Below, piece after piece: positions 1 to 8,252 of a stretch of DNA of 64,000 bases (the first letter of the stretch is position 1; every line of letters begins with the position of its first letter). The notes beneath the pieces were generated by a model. It was not told the DNA's origin, made no database searches, and was given only the letters and a program-made list of their open reading frames with translations. Made by a program: the position numbers and the translations under genes. This DNA is from Serratia nevei. Its GTDB lineage: Bacteria; Pseudomonadota; Gammaproteobacteria; Enterobacterales; Enterobacteriaceae. The stretch is taken from assembly GCF_024160145.1 (NCBI RefSeq), contig NZ_JAMYWQ010000014.1, positions 47,839 to 111,838 of the forward strand, given 5' to 3'.

Positions 1-221
1 TGACGGTGCTGGCGGTGTGGGCGCTGAGCGACGGCGAGCGCAAGGTAAGGACGGCGCTGTGGATGCTGTGGGGCGTGGCGATCGCGTTCTCCATTCTGCA
101 GCTGCGCCGCCATTTGTTTGTCGATCTGGCCGGCGGCGCGCTGCTGGCGCTGTTCGCCGGCTGGCTGGCCCTGCGCATAAAGGCCCTGCGCCGGCGCGTG
201 GTTAAAGGAGAAGTGGGATGA
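1..221 (+). CDS. C-terminal end of a PAP2-type membrane phosphatase (partial)
   Basis: Only the last ~72 codons lie in the window; the reading frame is open to the left edge. What is visible is a membrane segment, then an L-R-R-H-x3-D arrangement followed by a Gly/Ala/Leu-rich helix. This resembles the last conserved motif of type 2 phosphatidic acid phosphatases, where the His is catalytic and the Asp supports it. Such enzymes dephosphorylate lipid phosphates at the membrane. The stop overlaps the ATG of the next gene by 4 bases (ATGA), so the two are translationally coupled. The family call rests on one motif and is moderate. Confidence 0.55.
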   Translation, partial: TVLAVWALSDGERKVRTALWMLWGVAIAFSILQLRRHLFVDLAGGALLALFAGWLALRIKALRRRVVKGEVG

Positions 222-1351
222 GCGATCTGGCGTTGCCGATAGTGTTCATGCTGTTCATCGTGGTGGCCGAGGCGGTGGCGTTGCAGTGGGGGCGCCGTGA
301 GCCGGTCAACTGGCACGATCTGGTGTTCAATCTGAATTCCGGCCATATCATGCTGTGGCTGTTCCGCGGGCTGGAGATCACCTGCTACGGCTACGTGGCC
401 GCGCATTTCAGCCTGGGGCTGCTGGACGCCTGGCCGCCGCTGCTGATGTGGCTGTTCGCCCTGCTGGCGTGGGACTTCGGTTTCTACTGGCTGCATCGCC
501 TGCACCACCGCTTCCGCGTGCTGTGGGCGGTACACGTGGTGCACCACCAGGGGGAGCACTTCAACCTGTCGCTGGGGGTGCGCAACTCCTGGTACTCGTC
601 ATTGACGTCGATCCCGTTCTTTTTGCTGCTGGCGCTGGCGGGCGTGCCGCTGTCGGTGTTCGTCACGGTGTCGATTTTTCACTACAGCATTCAGCTATTT
701 AACCACAATGCGCTGACGCCGAAGCTGGGCGTGCTGGAAAAAATCCTGGTCACGCCGGCGCACCACCGGGTGCACCACGTCAAGGACATGGCGTATTCCA
801 ATAAGAACTTCGGCGGCAGCTTTATCTTTTGGGACAAGCTGTTCGGCACCTTCTGCCCGGCGCTGCCGACCACGCCGTTCAGCTACGGCGTCAGCGGCGA
901 GCGGCCGTCCGCCAACCCATTTTGGGCGAGCAATCTGCCGTTCCTGCGCTATTTCCGTCTGGCCTGGCGCCCGGCGCCGGGCCGGCCGCGCGACCGCCGT
1001 TCGGCGCTCAGCGTCTTCAGCGGCGCCATGCTGTTGTTCTCGCTGGTGGTCGGTTACGTCTACCAATACGGTTATGGCTACGGCGACATCCGCTGGCCGC
1101 AAATGGCGCTGCTGGTGCTGCTGGCGTTGGGCTCGGTGGCACTGGGCGGCATGACGGAAGGGCGGCGGTGGGCGAGCGCCGTCTGGCTGCTGATCGCGCT
1201 GGGCATGCCGCTGCTGTTTATCGGTTATCTTGGCTGGCCGCAGCGCTATTGGCATATCGCCATGGCCGCCGTGGCGCTGCATGCCCTGTGCGTGGCGCTG
1301 GGCTGGGGGCGCGTGGCCGCACCGGTCGCCGTGGAGGAACCGCATGGCTGA
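218..1351 (+). CDS. Sterol desaturase / fatty acid hydroxylase superfamily membrane protein
   Basis: This is a 377-residue integral membrane protein. Three HxxHH boxes at about residues 93-97 (HRLHH), 106-110 (HVVHH) and 184-188 (HRVHH) are the diiron ligands of the fatty acid hydroxylase/sterol desaturase superfamily. The N-terminal ~240 residues form the catalytic unit. The C-terminal ~110 residues add three or four further hydrophobic helices without recognisable motifs. The family oxidises C-H bonds of lipids using O2. The gene overlaps its upstream neighbour by 4 bases and its downstream neighbour by 8, and sits with two desaturases, which suggests a lipid-modifying role. The substrate cannot be read from the sequence; bacterial members act on hopanoids, ether lipids, carotenoids and fatty acyl chains. 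Confidence 0.8.
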   Translation: MSDLALPIVFMLFIVVAEAVALQWGRREPVNWHDLVFNLNSGHIMLWLFRGLEITCYGYVAAHFSLGLLDAWPPLLMWLFALLAWDFGFYWLHRLHHRFRVLWAVHVVHHQGEHFNLSLGVRNSWYSSLTSIPFFLLLALAGVPLSVFVTVSIFHYSIQLFNHNALTPKLGVLEKILVTPAHHRVHHVKDMAYSNKNFGGSFIFWDKLFGTFCPALPTTPFSYGVSGERPSANPFWASNLPFLRYFRLAWRPAPGRPRDRRSALSVFSGAMLLFSLVVGYVYQYGYGYGDIRWPQMALLVLLALGSVALGGMTEGRRWASAVWLLIALGMPLLFIGYLGWPQRYWHIAMAAVALHALCVALGWGRVAAPVAVEEPHG

Positions 1352-2426
1352 CTCATTGCCGCCGCTGCGTTTCCCCACTGATGGCGAGCAGGCGTTTCAC
1401 CGCGATCTCAAGCGCGCGGCGCACGCCTGCCTGGCGGGCGATCACCGCTATGCCGATGCCGCGCGGCTGGCCAAGGCCGCGCTGTTGCTGGCGCTGTGCG
1501 TCGGGTTTTATGCCCTGAGCCTGATGCAGCATCAGCCCTGGGCGTTTTTCCTCTGCTATTTCCTGTTCGTGGCCATGGGCATGCTGCTCAACGTCAACGT
1601 CAATCACGATGCTTCGCATAACGCCTTCTTGCGCGCGCCCTGGGCCAATCGCCTGGTGGGGCGGCTGGTGACGCTGCCGCTGGGCGTCGATCCGGACTAT
1701 TGGCGCACGCGCCACGTGGATTACCACCACGTTTACGCCAACGTCGAACACTACGATCTGGACACCGAAGAGAACGGCTTTTTCCGCCAGACGCCGTTCC
1801 AGCGCTGGCGGCCGCACATGCGCTATCAGCATCTGTACTGGCCGCTGATCGCCGCGCTCTCGCTACCCTACATCGCGTGGATTTTCGATTGGTCCGACCG
1901 GCTCGATAAAACGCCGCTGCGGGAAAAACGCGTGCTGGCGGGGCGCGGCGGTTGGGCGCTGTTCGTGCTGTGCAAATTGCTCCATGTGGCGCTGGTGCTG
2001 GTGGTGCCGTTGATCCTGTGCCACCTGCACGGCATCGGTTGGGGCTGGGTGCTGTTGGCTTACGCGCTCAGCCAGATGTTTGCCTCGCTGCTGGTGGTGT
2101 TCCTGCTGCTGGGCACCCACTGGGCGCAGGCCGAGTTTTACCCGGCGCCGGCGGGCGACAGCATGCCGCACGGTTGGTACCGGCACAATTTCGCCACCGC
2201 CTGCGATTGGCAGCCTGAGCCGCGCTGGCTGGAGCACCTGACCGGCGGGCTGAACTATCACCTGACCCACCACCTGTTTCCCGGCTGGAATCACCGCCAC
2301 TATCCGGCGTTGGCCGCCGCGGTGGCGGAAGTGGCGCAGCGGCACGGCATGGCATATCGCTGCATCGGCTATCGCGAACTGCTGGCGCAGCAACAGCGCT
2401 TCTTGCGCCTTATGGGGCAGCCATGA
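1344..2426 (+). CDS. Fatty acid desaturase (first of a tandem pair)
   Basis: A 360-residue membrane desaturase of the FA_desaturase type. The start is the ATG at 1344, preceded by GGAGG; the frame is open further upstream but has no better site. Histidine clusters are visible at about residues 88-92 (HDASH), 123-128 (HVDYHH) and 306-310 (HLTHH), the expected diiron ligands. Hydrophobic segments flank them. It overlaps the preceding gene by 8 bases and the next by 4 (ATGA), so it is part of one operon. It shares about half its residues with its downstream neighbour, including the TPFQRWRP block, so the two arose by tandem duplication. The product double bond and acyl carrier are unknown. Confidence 0.85.
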   Translation: MADSLPPLRFPTDGEQAFHRDLKRAAHACLAGDHRYADAARLAKAALLLALCVGFYALSLMQHQPWAFFLCYFLFVAMGMLLNVNVNHDASHNAFLRAPWANRLVGRLVTLPLGVDPDYWRTRHVDYHHVYANVEHYDLDTEENGFFRQTPFQRWRPHMRYQHLYWPLIAALSLPYIAWIFDWSDRLDKTPLREKRVLAGRGGWALFVLCKLLHVALVLVVPLILCHLHGIGWGWVLLAYALSQMFASLLVVFLLLGTHWAQAEFYPAPAGDSMPHGWYRHNFATACDWQPEPRWLEHLTGGLNYHLTHHLFPGWNHRHYPALAAAVAEVAQRHGMAYRCIGYRELLAQQQRFLRLMGQP

Positions 2427-3508
2427 AACCGCTGCGCCCGTTAGCCTATCGGCGCGACGACGGCGGGCTGCATCGCGCGCTGATGCAGGCCGCCCAGCAT
2501 TATTTGGCGGCCAGCGGCGATCACCGCTTCGCCGACGGCGGCATGCTGGCAAAGGTGGCGTTGCTGTTGGCGCTGTGCGGCCTGTGTTACGGATTGAGCC
2601 TGCAGCAGCAAAACGGCTGGGCGTTTTTCGCCTGTTATTTCGGCTTTATCTTTATCGGCATGTTCCTGACGGTGAACGTGGTGCACGACGCCTCGCATAA
2701 CGCGTTTTTCCGTCGGCCCTGGGCCAACCGCTGGCTGAACGCCCTGGTGAGCGTCCCGCTGGGGCTGGATCCCGACTGCTGGCGCGTGCGCCACGTGCTG
2801 TTTCACCATGCCCATAACAATATCGAACATTACGACCCCGACATCGACGCCAACGGCGTGCTGCGGCAAACGCCGTTCCAGCGCTGGCGACCCTTTATGC
2901 GCGCCCAGCGTTACTATTGGCCGCTGGTGGCGGCGCTGACGTTCCCGTACTACATCTGGCTGTTCGACTGGCTGGACCGGGCGGGCCGCACCCGCGTGGC
3001 GGCGCGCATGGCGCAGCAGGGCGTGCGCGGCTGGTGCGGATTTCTGGCGGGCAAGGCGGCGCACCTGCTGCTGGCGCTGGCGATCCCGTGCTGGCTGCTG
3101 CCGCCGGCCATCGGCATCGGGCAAATTCTGCTGGTCTATTTGCTGAGCCAGATGCTTTCTTCATTGCTGTTCGTGATGTTGATCATCGGCACCCACTGGG
3201 CCAAGGCCAATTTTTATCAGGCACCGGCGCAGGGTGCGATGCCGCACGGCTGGTATCACCATGTGTTCGCCACTACCTTCGACTGGCTGACCCGGCCGCG
3301 CTGGCTGGGATACTGGCTCGGCGGGGCGAACCTGCATTTGACGCATCATCTGTTCCCGCACTGGAGCCACCGCCATTACCCGGCGCTGAGCCGCATCATC
3401 GGCGAGGTGGCGCCGCGTTTCGGCATCGATTACCGCCTGCTGGAGCTGGAGGAGCTGTTGCGCCTGCAGCAGCGCTTCCTCAGCGCGATGGGGCGCAAAC
3501 CGCATTAG
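2423..3508 (+). CDS. Fatty acid desaturase (second of a tandem pair)
   Basis: A 361-residue paralogue of the upstream desaturase with the same architecture. HDASH lies near residue 90, a second box reading HVLFHHAHN near residue 125, and HLTHH near residue 310. The second box differs from the first copy (HVLFHH against HVDYHH), so substrate or regioselectivity may have diverged. The ATG overlaps the previous stop (ATGA). It is the last gene of the operon: a 9-bp inverted repeat begins in its final codons and a separate promoter appears downstream. Both copies keep all histidine clusters, so both look functional. The assignment to a specific desaturase (for example delta-9 or a head-group-linked enzyme) is not possible here. 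Confidence 0.85.
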   Translation: MKPLRPLAYRRDDGGLHRALMQAAQHYLAASGDHRFADGGMLAKVALLLALCGLCYGLSLQQQNGWAFFACYFGFIFIGMFLTVNVVHDASHNAFFRRPWANRWLNALVSVPLGLDPDCWRVRHVLFHHAHNNIEHYDPDIDANGVLRQTPFQRWRPFMRAQRYYWPLVAALTFPYYIWLFDWLDRAGRTRVAARMAQQGVRGWCGFLAGKAAHLLLALAIPCWLLPPAIGIGQILLVYLLSQMLSSLLFVMLIIGTHWAKANFYQAPAQGAMPHGWYHHVFATTFDWLTRPRWLGYWLGGANLHLTHHLFPHWSHRHYPALSRIIGEVAPRFGIDYRLLELEELLRLQQRFLSAMGRKPH

Positions 3509-3523
3509 CGTTGCATGCGGTTT
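3497..3523 (+). terminator. Inverted repeat at the end of the desaturase operon
   Basis: AAACCGCAT and ATGCGGTTT form a perfect 9-bp stem with a 9-base loop spanning the stop codon of the second desaturase. No strong T-run follows beyond the stem's own TTT, so it may be a weak terminator or an mRNA-stabilising 3' hairpin. Confidence 0.35.
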
Positions 3524-3549
3524 GTGCGAGGCGTTACGCAGTTCACTAA

Positions 3550-3578
3550 TTGAACGATATGTGCCCTTCCAGTAGACT
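3550..3578 (+). promoter_or_regulatory. Candidate sigma-70 promoter for the small RHH gene
   Basis: TTGAAC and TAGACT are separated by 17 bases and end 36 bases before the start codon at 3615. The match is good but not perfect. Confidence 0.35.
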
Positions 3579-3614
3579 TTCCCCCTGTGAATCAACGGCC
3601 ACAGGAGGTGGACT

Positions 3615-3839
3615 ATGCGCAGCTTGCCGATTCGGTTATCGAACAAAATTGATGATGATCTGAACGATATTGCCCGGCGTCACGGGATGGAAAAAACCGA
3701 GGTAATCAAAATGGCGTTTGCACTGATTACCCTTGCCGATAAGTACTGGATGAAACAGGATGGTACTTCTCTTGGCATTGTACGGGAGAAGGGTGAACAG
3801 CTTGAAGCGGTGGGGCGGGTCGTGGAGATCTTCCCATGA
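3615..3839 (+). CDS. Small ribbon-helix-helix-like protein
   Basis: A 74-residue protein starting at an ATG with a strong Shine-Dalgarno (CAGGAGGTGG). Residues 4-10 (LPIRLSN) look like the beta strand of a ribbon-helix-helix fold, followed by two helices (about 12-24 and 27-42), as in CopG/Arc-type DNA-binding proteins. It could therefore be a small transcriptional regulator. The stop overlaps the start of the next gene by 4 bases, a layout also common in toxin-antitoxin pairs, although the partner does not resemble a known toxin. The fold assignment is by pattern only; I do not recognise a named family. Confidence 0.6.
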   Translation: MRSLPIRLSNKIDDDLNDIARRHGMEKTEVIKMAFALITLADKYWMKQDGTSLGIVREKGEQLEAVGRVVEIFP

Positions 3840-4102
3840 ACATCGAAAGCCGTAATTTGCACGATGAGGCCAGCCAGGTTTATCTGGAGCAGGTCTTGGT
3901 CTTCGACGAAATGGAGCGGCTGCGCCTGGCGCGCCAGGTGCTGTGCGGGATATTCGCGGTCAGCGTGGGCGTATTCGCCGCCCACGCGTACTGGGAGAAA
4001 AACGAAGCGCTGAGGCAAGCGTTCGAACTGGTGAAGATCGGCGCCTTGCCGCTGGTCACGCTGGTGGTTTCCTTCTACTTTCCCAACAGCGTGGCCAGAT
4101 AA
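3836..4102 (+). CDS. Small membrane protein paired with the RHH-like gene
   Basis: An 88-residue protein. The first ~32 residues are acidic, amphipathic and soluble. Two hydrophobic segments follow, at about 34-50 (VLCGIFAVSVGVFAAHAYW) and 68-84 (IGALPLVTLVVSFYF), with a short charged loop between, so both ends probably face the cytoplasm. Its ATG overlaps the previous stop, so the two proteins are likely made together. No enzymatic motif is visible. Possible roles are a membrane anchor or sensor for the RHH-like protein; this is conjecture. Confidence 0.6.
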   Translation: MNIESRNLHDEASQVYLEQVLVFDEMERLRLARQVLCGIFAVSVGVFAAHAYWEKNEALRQAFELVKIGALPLVTLVVSFYFPNSVAR

Positions 4103-4111
4103 GGCGCCGCG

Positions 4112-4264
4112 TTAATGCGACTTCATGCCCGCCGCGGTCATCAGCAGGCGGAACAGCGAGGCGACCACGAACAGCCCCAGCACGCTGGCGCTCCAGATGA
4201 TCACCAGCCAACCGATGCGTTTCCACCAGGGTGCCGGCGCGGCGGTTGCCGTTTTATCTTGCAT
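4112..4264 (-). CDS. DUF2474 small subunit associated with bd-type oxidase
   Basis: A 50-residue protein too short for most gene callers. It begins MQDKTATAAPAPWWKRIGWL and has one transmembrane segment (about residues 17-40) ending in a basic tail. The W-W-K-R-I-G-W entry into the membrane helix is typical of DUF2474 proteins encoded after CioAB-type oxidase genes, where they play the part CydX plays for CydAB. It lies 14 bases downstream of the subunit II gene on the same strand, with a Shine-Dalgarno-like GGGAGG just before the ATG. It probably stabilises the oxidase in the inner membrane. Confidence 0.8.
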   Translation of the reverse strand: MQDKTATAAPAPWWKRIGWLVIIWSASVLGLFVVASLFRLLMTAAGMKSH

Positions 4265-4278
4265 AGCGTCCTCCCTTC

Positions 4279-5286
4279 TCAGTGATAGCCGTGTTCATGG
4301 CTGATCTTGCCGCGGAACACGTAGTAGCTCCAGAAGGTGTAGACCAGAATGATCGGGATGATGAACAGCGCGCCCACCAGCATAAAGCCGAGGCTCTGCG
4401 GCGGGGCCGCCGCGTCCCACAGGCTGATCGCCGGCGGGATCAGGTGCGGCCAGATGCTGATGCCAAGCCCGCTCAGGCCGAGAAACACCAGCAGCAGCGT
4501 CAGCATGAACGGCGAGTAGTGCGCGCCGCGTTTCACCCCGCGCTGGATCCCCCAGGCGCTGAGCAGTACCAGCACCGGCACCGGCAGCAGCCAGAACAGG
4601 TTCGGCAGCGTAAACCAGCGCGCGGCGATTTCCGGATGCGCAATCGGCGTCCAGATACTGACCACAGCCAGCACCAGCAGCAGGATCGCCAGCAGCGGCG
4701 TCGCCAGATGATACATGCGCGCCTGCAGGTCACCGGCGGTTTTCATTACCAGCCAGGTGCAGCCGAGCAGGGCGTAGGTCACCACCAGCCCCAGCCCGCA
4801 GAACAGCGCGAACGGCGTCAGCCAGTCCAGCGCGCCGCCGGCGTAGGTGCGGCCTTCGACCGGGAAGCCGTTGATCACGGCACCCACCACCACACCCTGG
4901 CTGAAGGTGGCGAAGATTGAGCCCCAGATGAACGCCTTGTCCCAGATATGGCGTTTCTCCGGCTTCGCCTTGAAGCGAAACTCGAAGGCCACGCCGCGGA
5001 AAATCAGCCCGATCAGCATCAGCGTCAGCGGGATCGCCAGCGCGTCGAGGATCACCGAGTAGGCCAGCGGGAAGGCGCCGAACAGCGCCGCGCCGCCCAG
5101 CACCAGCCAGGTCTCATTGCCGTCCCACACCGGGGCGACGGTGTTCATCATCAGATCGCGGTCGCCGCTCTCTTTCACCCACGGAAACAGGATGCCGATG
5201 CCCAAATCGAAACCGTCCATCACCACGTACATCATGGTGCTGAACACGATGATCACAAACCAAATCAGCGGAAGATCGATGCCCAT
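4279..5286 (-). CDS. cioB: Cytochrome bd-type quinol oxidase subunit II (CioB/CydB family)
   Basis: A 335-residue protein with about eight or nine transmembrane helices. It starts MGIDLPLIWFVIIVFSTMMY and contains the YVVMDGFDLGIG block characteristic of subunit II near its N-terminus and the GNETWLVLGGAALFGAFP block near residue 55. It is the structural partner of subunit I, encoded two bases upstream on the same strand. Together they oxidise quinol and reduce O2 to water without pumping protons. The overall form, with the DUF2474 gene after it, fits the cyanide-insensitive CioAB branch better than the canonical CydAB. The name cio is inferred from context and family. Confidence 0.88.
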   Translation of the reverse strand: MGIDLPLIWFVIIVFSTMMYVVMDGFDLGIGILFPWVKESGDRDLMMNTVAPVWDGNETWLVLGGAALFGAFPLAYSVILDALAIPLTLMLIGLIFRGVAFEFRFKAKPEKRHIWDKAFIWGSIFATFSQGVVVGAVINGFPVEGRTYAGGALDWLTPFALFCGLGLVVTYALLGCTWLVMKTAGDLQARMYHLATPLLAILLLVLAVVSIWTPIAHPEIAARWFTLPNLFWLLPVPVLVLLSAWGIQRGVKRGAHYSPFMLTLLLVFLGLSGLGISIWPHLIPPAISLWDAAAPPQSLGFMLVGALFIIPIILVYTFWSYYVFRGKISHEHGYH

Positions 5287-5288
5287 GT

Positions 5289-6689
5289 TCAGCTCCTGTC
5301 GTCCAGAGTGTCGTTGACCGCGGACAGCGGACGCGCCGGGCGGCCCTCGGTATTGTCTTCTTGATGTTCATGCGGCTGCGGTCCTTTGCGGATCAGGCGC
5401 ATCATGTAGGAATACCCCACGCCGAACACCGAGCAGTAGACGATGATGAACGCCAGCAGGCTGATGCTCATGTGCAGGTCGCCGTGCGCGGAGACCGCGT
5501 CCTTGGTGCGCAGCAGGCCGTACACCACCCACGGCTGGCGGCCGATCTCGGTGGTGAACCAGCCTGCCAGCAGCGCCAGCAGCCCGGAGGGGCCCATCCA
5601 CAGGATGAAGTACAGGAACGGACGCGACTGATACAGCCCGCCGCGCCAGCGCAGCCACAGGCTCCACACCCCGGCCAGAATCATCAGCATGCCCAACCCG
5701 ACCATGATGCGGAACGACCAGAACACCACGGTAGAGTTAGGGCGATCCTCCGGCGGGAAGGATTTGAGCGCCGGCACCTGTTCGGTCAGGCTGTGGGTCA
5801 GGATCAGGCTGCCGAGGTATGGCACCTCCAGCTTGAAGCGGGTCTCTTCACGCTGCATGTCCGGCCAGCCGACCAGGATCAGCGGCGTGGCTTCACCCGG
5901 CGGGTTTTCCCAGTGGCCTTCGATGGCGGCGATCTTCGCCGGCTGGTGTTTCAGCGTATTCAGGCCGTGCGCATCGCCGATCAGCGCCTGCACCGGCGCG
6001 ACGATCAGCGCCATCCACATTGCCATCGACAGCATTTTGCGCATCGCCGGGGTATCGCGGCCGCGCAGCAGGTGCCAGGCGGCGGAGGCGCCGACGAAGA
6101 ACGCCGAGGAGAGGAAGGCGGCGGTGGACATGTGCAGCAGGCGGTACGGGAAGGACGGGTTGAAGATCACCTTCAGCCAGTCGACCGGCACCACCTGGCC
6201 GTTGATGATTTCATGCCCCTGCGGGGTCTGCATCCAGCTGTTGGAGGCCAGGATCCAGAAGGTGGAGATCAGCGTGCCGAGCGCCACCATGCAGGTGGCG
6301 AAGAAGTGCAGCCCCGGGCCGACGCGGTTCCAGCCGAACAGCATCACGCCGAGGAAACCGGCTTCGAGGAAGAAGGCGGTCAGCACTTCATAGGTCAGCA
6401 GCGGCCCGGTAATGCTGCCGGCGAACTCGGAGAAGAAGCTCCAGTTGGTGCCGAACTGGTAGGCCATCACCAATCCGGACACCACGCCCATGCCGAAGTT
6501 GACGGCGAAAATCTTTGACCAGAAGTGGTAGAGCTCACGGTAGGCTTCATTGCGCGTTTTCAACCATAGCCCTTCCAGCACCGCCAGATAGCTGGCTAAA
6601 CCGATGGTGATGGCAGGGAAAATGATATGGAAAGACACGGTGAAGGCAAACTGTATTCTGGCGAGTTCCAGTGCATCAAGACCCAGCAT
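5289..6689 (-). CDS. cioA: Cytochrome bd-type quinol oxidase subunit I (CioA/CydA family)
   Basis: The 466-residue haem-bearing subunit. I take the ATG whose codon ends at 6689 because AGGAGG lies just upstream and the protein then begins MLGLDALELARIQFAFTVSF, like other family members; the open frame extends further but has no good site. Visible landmarks are the early His in FTVSFHIIFP (haem ligand), the GRQPWVVYG block near residue 390 and the quinol-binding region between. The quinol loop is short, as in CioA proteins (466 against ~520 residues in E. coli CydA). The gene is divergent from the MocR-type regulator 139 bases away, so the two may share control. Confidence 0.9.
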   Translation of the reverse strand: MLGLDALELARIQFAFTVSFHIIFPAITIGLASYLAVLEGLWLKTRNEAYRELYHFWSKIFAVNFGMGVVSGLVMAYQFGTNWSFFSEFAGSITGPLLTYEVLTAFFLEAGFLGVMLFGWNRVGPGLHFFATCMVALGTLISTFWILASNSWMQTPQGHEIINGQVVPVDWLKVIFNPSFPYRLLHMSTAAFLSSAFFVGASAAWHLLRGRDTPAMRKMLSMAMWMALIVAPVQALIGDAHGLNTLKHQPAKIAAIEGHWENPPGEATPLILVGWPDMQREETRFKLEVPYLGSLILTHSLTEQVPALKSFPPEDRPNSTVVFWSFRIMVGLGMLMILAGVWSLWLRWRGGLYQSRPFLYFILWMGPSGLLALLAGWFTTEIGRQPWVVYGLLRTKDAVSAHGDLHMSISLLAFIIVYCSVFGVGYSYMMRLIRKGPQPHEHQEDNTEGRPARPLSAVNDTLDDRS

Positions 6690-6780
6690 GGCGCCTCCTA
6701 GGGTTGAACATAAATTAACCTCTTGAGTATAGCTGTCATTTTTATGTGAAATGCTTGGCGTTAAGTTAAGCACGGAGTAG

Positions 6781-6798
6781 AGTGACTATAATAGTGAC
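6781..6798 (+). promoter_or_regulatory. TATAAT box between direct repeats upstream of the MocR gene
   Basis: AGTGAC occurs at 6781-6786 and again at 6793-6798, with TATAAT exactly between them (6787-6792). MocR/GabR regulators are known to bind direct repeats near their own promoters, so this is a plausible autoregulatory operator. The repeat is short. Confidence 0.4.
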
Positions 6799-6827
6799 AG
6801 TTATTTTACTTTTTTATATAACAGTTA

Positions 6828-8252
6828 ATGGTTATGACCCGATACGAGCAGCTTGCACAGCAGATTAGAGAACAGATCCAGAACCGGGTGTGGCGGGCGG
6901 GCGACAAGCTGCCTTCGCTGCGAGAAAGCGGCAAGCGCGCCGGGTTGAGCCTGATGACCGTGGTGCAGTCTTACCAACTGCTGGAGAGCCAGGGCTGGAT
7001 CGTCGCCCGGCCGCAGTCGGGCTACTACGTGGCGGCGCGCCCGCAGCCGCTGCCGCAGCCTTCGCGCGGCGAGAAGCTGCTGCTGAGCGAACAGGTGGAC
7101 ATCAACGCCTTTATTTTCGACGTGCTGCAGGCCTGCAAGGATCCGGACATCGTGCCTTTCGGTTCGGCCTTTCCCGACGCCACGCTGTTCGCCCAGCCGA
7201 AGCTGGCGCGGGCGCTGAGCAGCGTGGCGCGCAAGTTCACGCCGCACAGTTCGCTGGCCAACCTGCCGCCGGGCAACGACGCGCTGCGGCGGCACATCGC
7301 CCAACGCTATGCGCTGAGCGGCATGCAGGTCGCGCCGGACGAAATCGTCATCACCGCCGGGGCGATGGAGTCGCTCAGCCTCAGCCTGCAGGCGGTGACC
7401 CAGCCCGGCGACTATGTGGCGATCGAATCGCCGGCGTTTTACGGCGCGCTGCAGGCGCTGGAACGGCTGCGGTTAAAGGCGGTGGCGATCGCCACGCATC
7501 CGCAGGACGGTATCGATCTGGACGCGCTGCAGCAGGCTGTGGAACAGTATCCGATCAAGGCCTGCTGGCTGATGACCCACTTCCAGAACCCGCAGGGCGC
7601 CACCCTGCCGGAGGCCAACAAACAGCGACTGGTGGCGCTGCTGCGCGAGCGGCAGATCTCGCTGATTGAAGATGACGTTTACGGTGAGCTGTACTTCAGC
7701 GCGGAACGGCCGCTGCCGGCCAAGGCGCTCGACAGCGGCGGCCAGATCCTGCACTGCTCGTCGTTTTCCAAATGTCTGGCGCCGGGCTTTCGCGTCGGCT
7801 GGGTGGCGGCGGGGCGCTATGCGCAGCAGATCCAGCGTTTGCAGCTGATGAGCACCGTGTCAACCAGCGTACCGACCCAGATGGCGCTGGCGGATTATCT
7901 GCTGCACGGTGGTTACGATACCCATCTGCGGCGGCTGCGGCGGCTGCTGGCCCAGCGCCAAAGCGCGATGCGTCAGGCGATCGCCCACCATTTCCCGCCG
8001 ACGGTGAAGGTCAGCCAGCCCGACGGCGGTTACTTCCTGTGGCTGGAGCTGGATCCGGCACTGTCGTCGATGGAACTGTACCGCCGCGCCCTTTCCCGGG
8101 GCATCAGCATCGCACCGGGGCGCATGTTCACCACCGGCAACCATTTCAACCACTGCTTCCGTCTCAACGCCTCGTTTGAATGGAATGAGCGTTTCGAAGA
8201 GGCGATCAAAACCTTAGCCAAACTTATCCGGGGGCTGGAACCGGCAGGCTGA
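6828..8252 (+). CDS. MocR/GabR-type transcriptional regulator with aminotransferase domain
   Basis: A 474-residue two-domain protein. Residues 1-~75 form a GntR-type winged helix (MTRYEQLAQQIREQI, then KLPSLRESGKRAGLS). Residues ~110-470 are a fold-type I PLP aminotransferase domain, with the Schiff-base lysine in SSFSKCLAPGFRVGW near residue 312. Such proteins usually act as PLP-dependent transcription factors rather than aminotransferases. An in-frame ATG at 6834 is an equally possible start. The gene is divergent from cioAB and is followed at 154 bases by a peptide-type ABC importer in the same direction. Control of that importer is the simplest guess. The ligand is unknown. Confidence 0.85.
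   Translation: MVMTRYEQLAQQIREQIQNRVWRAGDKLPSLRESGKRAGLSLMTVVQSYQLLESQGWIVARPQSGYYVAARPQPLPQPSRGEKLLLSEQVDINAFIFDVLQACKDPDIVPFGSAFPDATLFAQPKLARALSSVARKFTPHSSLANLPPGNDALRRHIAQRYALSGMQVAPDEIVITAGAMESLSLSLQAVTQPGDYVAIESPAFYGALQALERLRLKAVAIATHPQDGIDLDALQQAVEQYPIKACWLMTHFQNPQGATLPEANKQRLVALLRERQISLIEDDVYGELYFSAERPLPAKALDSGGQILHCSSFSKCLAPGFRVGWVAAGRYAQQIQRLQLMSTVSTSVPTQMALADYLLHGGYDTHLRRLRRLLAQRQSAMRQAIAHHFPPTVKVSQPDGGYFLWLELDPALSSMELYRRALSRGISIAPGRMFTTGNHFNHCFRLNASFEWNERFEEAIKTLAKLIRGLEPAG

Noticed and set aside
5361..6518. 385-codon open frame antisense to cioA
   Set aside because: Composition is that of an antisense shadow; the opposite strand holds a clearly conserved oxidase gene.
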